DNA of 64,000 nucleotides, from contig JAJGOT010000193.1 of assembly GCA_022457155.1 (NCBI GenBank), positions 939,001-1,003,000 of the forward strand. Direction: 5' to 3'. Both the position numbers and the translations under genes were made by a program. Below, piece by piece: positions 1-11,305 of the stretch; position 1 is the stretch's first letter; every line of letters begins with the position of its first letter. The stretch is from Cladopsammia gracilis. Lineage: Eukaryota; Cnidaria; Anthozoa; Scleractinia; Dendrophylliidae. The notes beneath the pieces are model-generated. The model was given only the letters and a program-made list of their open reading frames with translations, had not been told where the DNA came from and did not search any database.

Positions 1-171
1 CCTGCGAACCTTTTCTTTACAAAACCATTGATGAAAGTCCCGTATGAGGGCCGTACGCATTTGCGCGACCGGGGCCGGAAAAAAGGCGTACGGCCCTACT
101 ACAAAAGCGGACGGCCTCGCGCGTTAAAATTTCAAGTAATTTTGTTTCCAATTTGGTCATATGATAAAATG
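1..171. other. Window edge, no gene seen
   Basis: No exon with splice signals is visible. A weak inverted pair (gagggccgtacgc near 47 and gcgtacggccct near 87) suggests the tail of an old repeat. Confidence 0.4.
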
Positions 172-312
172 CTTATTGACTAAGTTAGGTCGGGCCGGAT
201 GGGAAAATATTTGGCTCTCGGTCATGGCGCACGGACCTTGCTGCGCTCGGTCCGTACGCCATGACCTCGAGCCAAATATTTTCCCATCCGGCCCTCCCAC
301 TTAGTCAATAAG
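172..312. mobile_element. Palindromic MITE
   Basis: Long inverted repeat. Both ends read cttattgactaagt toward the centre, and the arms continue with a shared gggaaaatatttggct block and a gtccgtNcgccatgacc block around a short loop near 240. No coding capacity. Pieces of the same family occur at about 2813-2830 (terminal motif) and 50227-50270 (interior), so the family has been active in this locus. Confidence 0.8.
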
Positions 313-324
313 TACATATTATTG

Positions 325-505
325 TGCGCGTGCATTCGAAAGCGCGAGCAAAACACCACAAAAACGTCACAAACGACCAAGAAAAAGTTTACCATAGAAA
401 CGATCAGTTGTTTACAGGTTAGCTTACCGTGAACACAGACAGAATTCACTTGCGCTGTTAGTTCACAAAAGTTACTTGTTTGTTGTTTGATCGAGTTGAT
501 CGAAT
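325..505 (+). promoter_or_regulatory. Upstream block of first exon 1a, copy A
   Basis: About 180 bp before the first ATG, repeated almost intact before exon 1b (about 766-945). It contains a gcattcgaaagcgcgagc hairpin-like motif and aacgtcac, which matches a CRE half site (TGACGT on the minus strand). Promoter function is inferred from duplication together with each first exon. Confidence 0.45.
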
Positions 506-3500
506 ATGTCTGAGATTAGTGAACACGTTTCAAGGGAGAAGTACGCTTTTGATGAAAAGTTTGTTAATCTTCCGACTTTGACGGAACAAAAAATGAAATC
601 CGAAAAAAGAAAGAGAGAAAGTGAACCCGTTTTCGCGCGAAAGAAAGTGCGACTACAAAAAAGGGTAAGTGAAAGTTGCTTTTATGGAAAAATATACTAT
701 AGAAAAACAGATTTAAATCTTATTTACTGCTTTTCAAGGAAGAAAAAATCACTGTATTCAGTCGTCACGCGCATTCGAAAGCGCGAGCAAAACACCTAAA
801 AAAACGTCACAAACGGCAAAATGGAAGTTTACCATAGAAACGATCAGTTGTGGATATGTTAGTTTACCGTGAACACAGTAAGAATTCACTTGCGCTGTTT
901 GTTCACAAAAGTTACTTGTTTGTTGTTTGATCGAGTTGATCGATAATGTCTGAGATTAGTCAACACGTTTCAAGAGCGAAGTCCGCTTTTGATGAAAAGC
1001 TTTTTAACAATCCGACTTTACCGGAACAAAAATCTAAATCCGATAAGAGAAAGCGGGAAAGTGAACCCGTTTTCGCGCGAAAGAAAGTGCGACTGCAAAA
1101 AAGGGTAAGTGAGGACTGCTTTCATTGAAAAATGCATTATAAAAAAAGAGATTAAAATCTTTTTCAGTGTTCATGTTGATTTGTAATCAAATGACTTATC
1201 AAAATGCTTTTTTTATGTTCCAAAGGGATGCTTGAGCGAACAACCACGAAACAGAAGCCAGTCAAAACTAAAGAGGTAATAACAAAATTTTGTGAACTTC
1301 GCAAAATGTAATCTTGTACACCAATGACTAAATTTCAATAATTCCATCCTGGAACGTAACAGTGCACATAATAGTCAATCTGTGGCTTTCCACTGCAATA
1401 ACAATTTGCTTATTTATTTATTTATTTATTTATTTTTATCGCTTTTCCAGTCGCAGTGAGAAATTTGAAAAATTACGATCTCTAAGGAGCAGATCTAAGC
1501 CGCAAGACGATCTGAAGCCGAAAATCAGTAGTCTCGACAGCAATTTATCTCTCGATTACAAGGTAAGTAAGGGCAATGATTTTTTCGTAATTTTATGATT
1601 TCTCGTGACTTATTGTAACTGCCAACGTAGAACGGTTTTCAATTGAGTGTCGCAAAACCAAAACTAACGTAATTACTCTGGCCAATCACAACAATCACAG
1701 ACAATCCAATCAGCCAATCAGAACTCAAATTCATGTAGCCGGAACCAAGGGCGGGAAAACGCGTGCGAGCAAGTCACGATTGGTTTTGGTTTTACTTCTG
1801 ATTGGTTGAGACAGTGGCCCTGGATTTTTTAGCCAATCACAAAGCACTAGACGTAAAAATGCAAAATCAAAGCAATTACTTTCAAAGCAAACTAATTTCG
1901 ACACTCATTTAAACACCGCTCTGTTACAATAGTTAAGCAATTTAACTTGGCAGAATTTTCTCGATAAGCCCTGTGAATGGAACTTCTGACACACATCAAC
2001 TATAACTAGTAGCTTTTGTGAATATTTTATAATTTCATACAGTTAATATTGGCAAATATAAATAAATAACTGTATGGCTAAGAATTTAGAAAACCGTTAC
2101 AGAAATCCAATTCAATCTGCTAACTTATTGGACTAAGGCCCAGTTCAAACGTCGAACTTCACATGTGCCGAACCTAATGCAAATTAGCAAGAACAATAGA
2201 TTTTGCTCATTTGCATTAGGTTCGGCACATGTGAAGTTCGACGTTTGAACTGGGCCTAACCTGTTTAAAACAAATTTACTTTCGCGTAGTTTACAATTCG
2301 CGAAAATCACCAAAAAATTGACTGACCAAATTTTCGCGGGTAGATTTTACGCGATATTCGGTGAGTAAAGTACAACGGAAAAACAGTCAACATGAGGTCA
2401 TATTTTCCATATATGGAGATACGTTTACCCTATATGCCAAGATTACAAAAGGCAAAATATTACATTCAAGTCAATATTTCGAAAGCGTCACGGCAACCTT
2501 TTCAAAAAGTGGAAAACTCTTCATGATTGTTACATGTCGATTTGCAAAGATCGGAGTTACTGACTAGGGCCATCAAGTATCAAATCGATAACAAAAAAAT
2601 AAAAAATGGTACAGTGACTAAATATTATTATTTTAGCCATGTCCCTGGCCAGGAGACGAGATTTTTTATCTCATTTACTGGGCAGGGATGTACATGAATG
2701 AATAATTTTTGAAGTTTTTACATGTCGATTCGCAAAGATCGGGGTTACTGACTAGGGCCATCAAGTTTCAAATCGATAACAAAAATATCAAAAATGGTAC
2801 AGTGACTAATATATACTTATTGACTAAGTACACCATAGCCATACATTATTTTAGCCATGTCCCTGGTCAGGAGCGAAAGAGTATCTCTTCAGGTATCCAA
2901 ACACCTTGAAGTCCGTTTAAAAACGCTGATGCGCCTCTTTTTTTCAGCCCACTTCTCGGTGTTTGGAAATCCCGATGAAAGATGTTATTGTTTTCTATTT
3001 TTAGCCATGCCCCTGGCCAGTAAATGAAATCAAGTTTACGTTAACAGCAGACAGCTCTTCGAGCGAGAGTAACAGTTATAAAGACGAGCCGGATGTTCAA
3101 CCAACTAAAACTCCGGACTACATAAAGGAGCTGTCATCTCAAGGTATGTTTACACCCTAGTTGTTAAATAATCAAGTGAGTGTTTATCAAACTGTCGCAA
3201 TTACAGCCTGATACTCAGATGTACCGAGGTGGCTTCCCGGTGGGGGGGGGGGGGGGGTACTCAACATAGTTTTGTACGGGGATGCATACTCCGCCCCGAG
3301 GTCCGAACCCTTACGCTTTCATATACTGTTTTTGACAGAAAAGGTACCCCTTTGATATACCTTTCATTGAAAATGGTACCCCTTTCATATACCTTTCAAT
3401 GAAAATGGTACCCCTTACATGTAGCCTTTACGTGCGTCTGTTTTGGAATTGGAAGGCCCTTTTTATAATACTTAAATGGCAGTTTTCCCTATGCGCGATA

Positions 3501-6500
3501 AACACTATCCGTTGGTTTGGTATATGCTAAATATATTTATTGTGATCGATTCTTACATTATTCAGTTAATCTATCTAAGTGAGCGAGTTATTCAGAAAGC
3601 ACAAAATAATCACATTGCTGATCAAATAAAAGCTGGTTTTTGAGTGCAACATTGTGCAAGTTTATTTTAGCTGACGAGATTTTCTCTTTTGCAGCTGAGT
3701 TTTCCGATTATGATTTGGGAAAACTTCTTGGAACTGGTGGCTTTGGTCAAGTTATAGCTGCAACACGAAAGACGGACGATCTGCCGGTAGGTGTATTAAC
3801 TTTCAGTTTTATCACGGAAAAACTTCCGTTCTCCAAGTATTTGTAATGTATAAAATTACGAAATTAGCAAGACAGCTTGGATGATCGTTCAATTTGAACA
3901 CAGAACGGTATTCAATTAAGTGTAGAAAGTAATTTAGCTATTGTTTTGTTTTTGCATTGCCATGCTTTGTGATTGGCTAAAAAAATCTCGCGCCACTTTC
4001 TCAACCAATCAGAAGTAAAACCAAAACCAATCGTGACTTGTCGCACGCGTTTTCCCGCGCTTGGCGCCGGCTACATGTATTTGCTACGAGTTCTGATTGG
4101 TTCATTGGATTGTCTGTGTCGTGATTGGTTAGAGTGATTACTCTTGTTTTGGTTTTACGACACTCGATTAAAGACCGCTCCAACAGCTTAGGTTACTCTA
4201 AAATACTTTCAACATTCTTTTCTTCTAAATCTACGATGTAAAACACTCATTAGTGAGTTTCGAGATCGCTAAGGTGATTCCAATGAGGCAATGAAACCAA
4301 CTCTTTACTCGATATGTTTCTCTCTCAGGTGGCGCTTAAATTTGTGCACAAAAGTTCAGTCAAGGAGTTTAGACAGGTTAGTAAAATGAAGCAGTTATCA
4401 GTGAATAAAACATCTTTGCAGCCTGTGTGGACAGACGCGTTTTCTTACCGCTGTACAAAATATAATACAACACCTCGTAGCTTTTCTAAATTGTTAATTT
4501 CGGCTCGCACAGAAAAACCATCGATAAAATGATGAAACCTTGTTATTTTTAGCGTTGTGTGAAGGCGCTTCGAGGGTTTAGTTAAAATGTACTGTTACTG
4601 CAACTGTTCTGCTAAGTGCTTGAGTGCATGCATAATGCAACTGTCCTGCATAAGTGCATGAGTGTATGCATAGTCCAGCTGTCCTGCAAGTGCATGAGTG
4701 CAAGCATGGTGCAACTGTCCTTCACAAGTGGATGACTGCATAACAGAATACAAAAACAACTGACTGCCTGCATAGTGCAACTGTCCTGCATAGGTGCATG
4801 AATGTATACATGGCGCAACTGTCCTGCATACGTGCATGAGTGCATGTATAGTGCAATAGCTTGCATAGGGGTATGAGTGCATGCATAGGGCCACTCTCCT
4901 GCATAAGTGCATGAATGTATGCATATTTAGTTCATCTGTCTTGCATAAGTGCATTAGTGCATGTATAGTGTAGGAACTGTCTTGCATAATCGCATGAGTT
5001 GCATGTATAGTGTAACTGTCTTGTATAAGTGCATATGAGTGTGAATGCATAGCCGTATAATTCAACCCATCCCCCCTCTTGTTACAGATAGCTGGAGGAG
5101 AAATTCCTGCTGAAGCTTATTTTCAGCGCCGAGCGCAGCACCGTAACGTGATCAAGATTTACGACGTGATCGAAACAGAAGAATACTTTGTTTACGTCAT
5201 GGAGCGACCTGAAAGTTGCATGGATATGTTCAACATCATAGTGGAGCGATATACCATGGGTACGCCACTGACAGAAAGAGAAGTGCGAAGATACTTTGCC
5301 CAGATCGTGAAAGCCAACATCAGCTGCGAGGAGAAAGGGGTGTTACACCGAGACATGAAACCAGAGAACATCCTGGTAGATATGATCAGTGACGAGGTCA
5401 AGCTTATTGACTTTGGACTGGCTTCGGAGGTTCAACAAGCACCTTTCACAAAGTTCAGAGGTGAGAACGGTGGAATTCTTCTGTATTAAGAGAAGACAAA
5501 TTTCCCCTTCCCTGTAAGGAAAATAGAAAAAAGTATATATTTAAAAGTGTTTTTAGTGTAAGATGAGCATGCGGAATTTGTCAAGAATGTCAGTTGTTGT
5601 TGAAGAGACCACGCCTTTGCTCTTAATTTAGTCTACTGGTCAGTCAGCCAGTCAGTTAGTAAATTGATGGAGCGGTTTTCAATTGAGTATCGAAAGTAAC
5701 TTCGTAATAGCTTAGGTTTAGCAATACTACGCCTTGTGATTGGCTAAAAAATCTCGCGCCACTTTCTTAACCAATCAGAAGGAAAACCAAAACCGATCGT
5801 GACTGGCACGTACGCGTTTTCCCGCGCTTGGTGTCAGCTACATGCATTTATGTAATACAAGTTCTGATTGGTCCATTGGATTGTTTGTACCTGTTTGGTT
5901 TTTATTTTACGACACTCGAGTGAAAATCTTTGTAAGTTATAAATCACGCAGTCGACAGTCAGTCATTCAATTAGTTTGGTTATGGGTTCTTTAGTCAGCA
6001 AGTTAGTCACCTAGACAATCACTAAGACTGAAAAGATAAGACTGGCAAGAAAGACAGAAACAAATGTCACAAATAAGTATGCAACGCCTCACTCTTCCCC
6101 CGCAACCGTGAACTTGACACTGACTGAGCTATTCCCTCGAGAAACATCGTAGACCGGGACCCCAGGGGTAGGGGGATGAGGAGGGATACGTACGATATCT
6201 TATCTACTTTCGATTTCGTTCCCTTCAGGTGCACCGCATTACATGCCTCCTGAATACATGAAATGTAAACAATATGACGGCTGTGAGGGAACTGTGTGGC
6301 AGATGGGAATCCTTTTGGTGGACATGTTGTCGCCTGTTTACAGAGCATTTCAACATCCAAGTCATGCTCTTAGCATGCCACCTAAAGTACCGGAGGATCT
6401 TTCATCAGGTATTAAGCATGATGCTCTTTCCATTTTATAATCTAGTTCGTAACGTATTGATCAATTCGATTCTTTATCACCCCTCTCTGCTATAGCTTGG

Positions 6501-6883
6501 GTGTATTACGTCACAAGGTCCGAACAAGGGCTGTGACGTCATGACGCACACAGGGTGAAAATACTTCCTGTGATCAAATGTATAGGAGGCTAAAGCCTGG
6601 TTTAAGCATGACTGTAGGCTTATTCCAATATTCGTTTTCACTTATGCTTCCGCTTATACTCAAGTTATTCCTATGCCTCTAATGAAAACCGGCAGACTCG
6701 AATCAAAATCAAACGACTTGTTAAGTTGACTTGTTGTTCAGTTGTTGACTCTTCTCCGTTTTTTCTATTTTATTCTCAACAGAGGTGAAGAATCTGATCG
6801 ATTCTCTGCTGAACACAAACCCATCAAATCGTCCAACTCTTAAACAAACTCTGCAGCACCCATGGTTCGCCATGACAGACTAA
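506..6883 (+). CDS. PIM-like serine/threonine kinase, copy A
   Basis: Nine coding exons by GT-AG signals and phase: 506-664 (or alternative first exon 946-1104), 1226-1275, 1451-1562, 3005-3143, 3695-3786, 4329-4376, 5088-5460, 6229-6408, 6783-6883, giving 417 residues. The N-terminal ~150 residues are basic or low complexity with NLS-like KRKR and RKK runs. The kinase domain starts near residue 154: glycine loop GTGGFG (166-171), VALK lysine 188, catalytic HRD (287-289) with K291 and N294, DFG (308-310), PPE activation-segment end, and TVWQMG in place of the usual DxWxxG. The hinge reads ERPE and is followed by an I-x-ER stretch, a PIM-family signature whose hinge proline removes one ATP contact. 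PIM kinases are constitutively active and controlled mainly by expression and stability. Exon structure is seen; function is inferred from the family. Confidence 0.88.
946..1104 (+). CDS. Alternative first exon 1b of PIM-like kinase, copy A
   Basis: A second 53-codon ATG exon 440 bp after exon 1a, with the same length, the same gtaagt donor and the same phase, so either can join exon 2 at 1226. It differs from 1a at about ten residues (for example AKSAFDEKLFNN against EKYAFDEKFVNL). The upstream block is duplicated with it. This suggests two promoters giving N-terminal isoforms. Transcript evidence is lacking. Confidence 0.7.
1404..1437. repeat. (TTTA)n microsatellite in intron 2
   Basis: Run of ttta units just before the acceptor of exon 3. 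The copy B run at about 49156-49187 differs slightly in length. Confidence 0.85.
1629..1922 (-). mobile_element. CCAAT-rich MITE, copy A-1
   Basis: One of four copies per duplication unit (A: 1629, 3902, 5670, 9638; B: 49379, 51203, 52998, 56706). Termini resemble agNggtNttcaattgagtgtcg and its complement. The interior is conserved and carries four to six ATTGG/CCAAT pentamers with a ttttcccgcgcttgg core. This copy is reversed relative to the other three. Confidence 0.75.
2136..2257. mobile_element. Palindromic MITE with TA target, absent from copy B
   Basis: Two ~50 bp arms (aggcccagttcaaacgtcga... and its complement) around a ~20 bp loop. Copy B reads ggactagcctg at the same place (near 49894-49904), an empty site holding a single TA; here TA flanks the element. 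The insertion therefore postdates the duplication, or was lost cleanly from B. Confidence 0.85.
2545..3004 (+). repeat. Tandem duplication around the exon 4 acceptor
   Basis: The block from tgtcgattygcaaagatcgg to tttagccatgtccctgg occurs twice (about 2535-2655 and 2720-2870) before the true acceptor at 3004/3005, which reads ttagccatgcccctggcc. Each duplicate carries a decoy acceptor and the start of exon 4. Copy B lacks them. Confidence 0.7.
3208..3425. repeat. G-tract repeat with ggtaccccttt units, intron 4
   Basis: A run of about 17 G at 3241-3257 is followed by three ggtaccccttncatatacctttcatt-type units. Copy B has a shorter version (50555-50720). Confidence 0.6.
3902..4181 (+). mobile_element. 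CCAAT-rich MITE, copy A-2
   Basis: Same family as 1629-1922, in intron 5, forward orientation. It contains gattggc, ccaatcag, ccaatcgtg, gattggttcattgg and gattggtt. The orthologous copy is at 51203-51482. Confidence 0.75.
4605..5055. repeat. Minisatellite in intron 6, copy A
   Basis: Degenerate units of ~35-40 bp built from ctgtcctgcataagtgcatg and agtgcatgcatagtgcaa, about a dozen copies, ending just before exon 7. Open frames on the minus strand here are repeat artefacts. The orthologue is at 51930-52385. Confidence 0.85.
5670..5928 (+). mobile_element. CCAAT-rich MITE, copy A-3
   Basis: Third copy of the family, in intron 7, starting agcggttttcaattgagt and ending acgacactcgagtgaaaat. 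The orthologous copy is at 52998-53255. Confidence 0.75.
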
Positions 6884-7600
6884 AATGCCACTTCAGTTTT
6901 TCTTTCGCCAACAAGATCCCGTTGCCATTGTCGCTTATAATTTAAATTGTCGCTTAATTAATTTAAATTGTGTAAATATGGATCATCTGTAACTTTAGAT
7001 AATACATCCTTATATTTGGCGCTCTACAACAGAAGCCATTAAATCATTACAAACAATATTACAGTATTACAAAAGACAGTAAAGAGTGGCTAAGGAAGAG
7101 ATCTCAAATGAACTTATTATATAGCCTGCAAAGAAAATCAAACAAATTTCTATCATGTGATAAATTGGACAAAGACAGATGGCGGGAATACCGAATTTTC
7201 CTTGCTGCTTTCATTGCAACTTAGCTGAAGAAAAGCAATTGGCCTTTTTTTCTCAAGCCCGCTTATCTTTTTGGCCAATAAGGAATTCAAGCTCGTCCTT
7301 TGCCACACTGGGTGAACACAACATTGTTTTCATTCTCAGTTAATTTTGGTTGTGACTGTAATTTAGAATTGCAAAAAAACGGAAAGAATTTTGTAGATCT
7401 CAATAAGGGTTATTTAGTAGCTAACACGGCATCTTTGATTTAGTAGTAGAGAACTTATTCAGTCAGTGCATCCTTGATATACAATACTTTCAATATAATT
7501 TTGGGTACAATTCGGCTGTTGCCTTGATGTTGGTTCATTTTACTGCGAAGTTAACAACCGTATGTTATTTCAGTGTTAATCGATGAAGCACGGACCTTGC
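6884..7600. other. 3' flank of kinase A, no gene
   Basis: AT-rich sequence after the TAA stop, aligned with 54514-55215 apart from small indels. No clear AATAAA close to the stop and no other gene seen. Confidence 0.5.
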
Positions 7601-7818
7601 CATTAACCCTTTTTACTCCCAAGGGTGCCAAAGACAAAAATTCATATAAAATCCTGAATTTCATTTTGTAAAATGCTGTAAAACAAGTTGCACTATGCAA
7701 AAGTACTGCCAAAGAGGTTTCATTTGAATAGTCACATCACAGGATTTCGTCCACAGACTCAAGTTAGAACTACACTACATGTCTCCATAATTGACTCTGG
7801 GAGTGAAAGGGTTAAAAG
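7601..7818. mobile_element. TTAA-type MITE, copy A
   Basis: Ends ttaacccttttactccc and gggagtgaaagggttaa, flanked by TTAA as in piggyBac/Kolobok-type targets. The same family occurs at about 55219-55433 (orthologue) and 29703-29910 (reverse orientation). Confidence 0.65.
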
Positions 7819-7825
7819 GGTTTCT

Positions 7826-7950
7826 TTAAGGTGGGAGAGAAGGGAGAGGGAGTGAAGAGGGGGAGGGAGTGAAGGGGGGAGGGAGGGAGGGGGGGAGGGG
7901 GAGGGAGGAAGGAAGGAAGGAAGGAAGGGAAGGGAAGGGGTGGGAGGAGG
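7826..7950. repeat. Polypurine (G/A) tract
   Basis: About 120 bases of almost pure gggagg/ggaagg repeats on the plus strand, with many GGG runs. The orthologue at 55446-55552 has diverged in unit pattern. It could form triplex or G-quadruplex structures; this is inference only. Confidence 0.8.
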
Positions 7951-8559
7951 AAGATAAAAGTCTTAACACGGCCGCCATCTTTAAGTGGACGAAACAAAAT
8001 CGACCGACGGGGAAAGGGAGGAATTTTGGGGCAGGGGGAAACAGCCGTATTGCGACTTTTAAACGTTCATCTAATACAAAATGTAAATATTAAAAAATTA
8101 TCATAAACTTTAGTTTAAGGTAAAACACTAAACACTGAATTTAATTACTGTTATTGAGAAAAAAAATACTGTCTCTAGTCCTGTTTCAGATGGTGTTTTT
8201 TGTTGGTTGTTTGTTTTCCCAAATTTCAGTATCATAATACGTTATACGTAAAGAAATTGCTGCATAGTCTGTATTTTTTATTTACTTGTCAGTGAACAAC
8301 TTAATTATCTGTAAAATATAAAAATATTATCATACTTTTATAATTATTAAGGATATATTATATTTATAATGACTGACATACTTTGTTAATAAAATATCGA
8401 TCAGTAGTTATTTTCAAAAAGGTGTTTTTCACTGTGCGCTCACAATAGCTTGAATCTTATCTTATGGGCAAGATTGATAGACAAATTGATAAACAGATTT
8501 GAATAGAAAAGAATAATTTTAATTTTGAACAAGCAATCACCTTTCAACACCTTAGGTGT

Positions 8560-9560
8560 GAGGCACTTTATGCATAAAGGCAAAGTAATACGGGCAACGT
8601 ATTGGTGAAACTTGTGGCGCAACAATGTTGCGTTGCAAGTTGGGATTGTTTGTTGCATGCATTACCACCTATGACCGCAACAAATTTTCATGTTGCAAAA
8701 CGTAGAAGCGACGTCTACTTTCTGGAACATGAGAATTTGCTGCGCGCGTAGGTGGTAATGCGCGCAACATCAGATCAAAGTCACTCTGATTAGAGCTACA
8801 ACCTGCAACGCAAAATAACATTAGGGAGTTTTAGCAATCACGATGGCAATGGCAAGGAAAACGTCATGGAAAAAAGAATTCCGCGCTTGGACACTACTTT
8901 ACAATTGTTCCCATTTCTTGAATTTGTCTGATGTGACTGAATTGTCCAGGAGCTGAATTCGTAGGGACGGCTTGCAAGTTCAAACAGAGAAAGGAAAATT
9001 GACCGTCGTATGTTCACTACGCTGTTTCTCGCAACTTGTCTCGCTCTGGCACTGAATTGCTGAGAAAGCGTTTATGAATCATCGAGTTTCCTTTGTTTGT
9101 CTTTGCAAATTGCTGTCGAGGTATTCCACAGCGACGGACGTTCTTTCAATGCTTGAATTAACCTTCTTTTTTCGCATCTGTCATTCTGTCATTCGTGGCC
9201 ATAGGGTCACTTTCAGCTCCCATTTTGTCGTCGAGACAACAATGCACATGCGCTAAAAGGAGCAATTCAATTGGCTGATGTCACAAATCATTGCGACACA
9301 CGTTACATGAAGCATGTTACACTACACTACGCAACGCTTGAAAAATTCGTTGCAGCGTTGCGAGAATCGTTGCGAAAAGTAGAACCGAGTTCCACTTCTC
9401 GCAACGATTACGGCAACAACTGAAAAAGTCGGAGAAATGTTTGTTGCAGGGTACGTTACGCCAGGCAATTTTTCACGCAACTTGTGTCGCAACGAAATTG
9501 CGAGACAAGTTGCACGAAACATTGCCTATTGTTGCGCGAGAACTTGCACGATTTTTTTCC
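8560..9560. repeat. gcaac/gttgc-rich repeat block
   Basis: Dense gttgc and gcaac motifs with inverted segments (gcgcaacaatgttgcgttgc near 8617 and gtcgcaacgaaattgcgaga near 9487), typical of a MITE. Copy B lacks 8680-9211 with a ttttca microhomology at the junction, so one copy suffered a deletion or the other an insertion. Confidence 0.55.
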
Positions 9561-9637
9561 CGTATTACTTTACTTTAATGCGTTGGACGAAATAGAGATT
9601 TTCGAGTACAGATATAAACAGCAGTTTGGCAACAATA

Positions 9638-9903
9638 GAGTGGTATTCAATTGACTGTCGAAAGTAATTTCGCGATTGCTTTGGTGTTGCATTGCTACGT
9701 GTTGTGATTGGCTAAAATTTCTCGCGCCATTTTCTCAACCAATCAGAAGTAAAACGAAAATCAATCGTGATTTGCTCGCACTCGTTTTCCCGCGCTTGGC
9801 GCCGGCGACATATATTTACTTCGAGTTCTGATTGGTTCATTGAATTGTCTGCCTGTCTTGCGATTGTTTTGGTTTTACGACACTCAGCTCTGAAAACTGC
9901 TCT
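9638..9903 (+). mobile_element. CCAAT-rich MITE, copy A-4
   Basis: Fourth copy, complete here. In copy B it is cut at 56836, where the PLE complex begins. Confidence 0.7.
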
Positions 9904-10168
9904 GGTACCAAGCAATTAATACCGACATGCGGTAACATGCTTCAATCTATAATATTGTGTTTGTCTGGAGCAAAAATGCGAAAATCATAGAATCTCTCAG
10001 AAGGAAAAAATTAATTACTTGATATGAGACCTCATAAAAATGTAATTATATGCAGTTGAAACAATAATTTGTTTCGAAGGCAGCAATCCGTATTGTGATT
10101 GTATATATCATAAAATAACACAGCAAAATATATTAAAAGGCAGAGTTCCTTCATGTTCGTCTATAGCA

Positions 10169-10399
10169 CAACTGAGGGCAAAGAAAAATGCTTATGTTCC
10201 GCATGAGCTTATTCCTCTCATCGGTATTGGCCCACTTTTTGATTGTCAATAAAAACCAGTCAAACGTGAAATGCAAATTGGTGTATTGTCAACAATGCAT
10301 TTCTAGGAAAAGGAGAAAGCAGAATTATTTTGAGACCATAATTTGCACTCGGGGTGGTTCAAGGGTTCTGTACGTAACTAAAAAAACACATCGTAACTA
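10169..10399 (+). pseudogene. Broken copy of the small 80-aa ORF
   Basis: Aligned with the intact ORF at 59052-59294. Here the start codon is ATA instead of ATG, nine bases are missing after the twelfth codon, and a gatt insertion after ggcccacttttt shifts the frame. The shared segment includes VYCQQCISRK. Whether the B copy is a gene is itself unproven. Confidence 0.45.
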
Positions 10400-10492
10400 A
10401 TCCATTTGGACAAAGAGAATGTAAAAAATATAATCAGTGCTAACTACCAACAAGTCGACATCCTTAAAATACCAATTTTTATGTTTTAACCC

Positions 10493-10710
10493 TAGGAACT
10501 TCATACATTTTTTCAATGCGGGGCTGTTTCTTTCAAAGAAGCGGAGTTTTAAAGAATTATCAAGCAGCCGAGTCAAACCGAGGTACTTTACCGTAAAATA
10601 AGTTAGATTTTTCGATGGGAATTTATGTTGATATCAATTTGTGATTGACTTTTTGTTTGTGTTCTCGTTAGTTGGAGAAATGTTTACAAAACGCACTCAA
10701 ATTCAGTCGT
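10493..10710 (+). repeat. Three-copy boundary repeat, copy 1
   Basis: Shares gaagcggagttttaa, cgatgggaatttatgttgat and tgttctcgttagt with 61089-61290 (forward) and 44268-44420 (reverse). It starts exactly where the segmental duplication loses collinearity. Confidence 0.7.
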
Positions 10711-11300
10711 AACAAAAGGCTTCAAGCAGCCTATACTCATGCGCATGCGTAATAAAGTTTTATGATATATTTTAGACATAAGATGTCCGACATGAAGAAG
10801 AGTTACTCCTTTCATTCAATCGTCGTTCCTGAAAACCACGTTGTTTACTATTGAATGTTTTGTAAATGAAGGTTGTACCACAATGAAACCAGTGATTCTT
10901 CTAAGTTTTATATATAACAAACGTGATCAGTAATGTAAGTAGGGTTGTAGGAGACGCTGTCGTGACACTTCAGTAACGCTGTTTTACTGGAAGTGAGTGT
11001 AGCCGGAAGTCACTAAACAGGAAGTGTAAATAGCAAAGCTATGAACCGGAAGTGCACAATTTAAAATATCCGTGCATAAATTTGCATGCAAAATCGTGAC
11101 ACAAAAAATTATAAAAAGAAAAACGGAGGGGAAATTTTAACTCATGCTGCTTCGCGCATGAGTAAAAAGAAGGCAGACCATTTTTTAAACCTAATATTTT
11201 CTTCTTTTTTTACCAAATTCACCACCATACCTTGTTTGCTAAGCAGTGTTTATCATAGGTATCTAATAAGTTAAACTAGGAGCTGCAGAAGAAGCTAAGG
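10711..11300. other. Intergenic, no gene
   Basis: Short repeat fragments only, including gcctatactcatgcgcatgcgtaa near 10732, also seen at 41500-41525 and 41946-41972. Confidence 0.4.
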
Positions 11301-11305
11301 ATCTA

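Larger units (their letters stand above)
319..10492 (+). repeat. Segmental duplication, copy A
   Basis: Collinear with 47553-59388 in the same orientation. Exons are nearly identical by eye (about four differences in the 373 bp exon 7) and introns align closely. It holds the whole PIM-like kinase gene plus about 3.6 kb of 3' flank. Compared with copy B it lacks the 519 bp MITE of intron 2, has an extra palindromic MITE at 2136-2257, a tandem duplication around 2545-2870, and retains about 530 bp (8680-9211) missing from B. Confidence 0.9.

Noticed and set aside
222..449. Minus-strand frame upstream of exon 1a (similar at 47382-47630)
   Set aside because: Antisense of the duplicated promoter block plus a palindromic MITE; not conserved as protein between copies.
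4595..5065. Minus-strand frames rich in MH, CTYAGQL repeats (also 51921-52393)
   Set aside because: They are translations of the intron 6 minisatellite; the repeat period keeps the frames open. No start or splice context.
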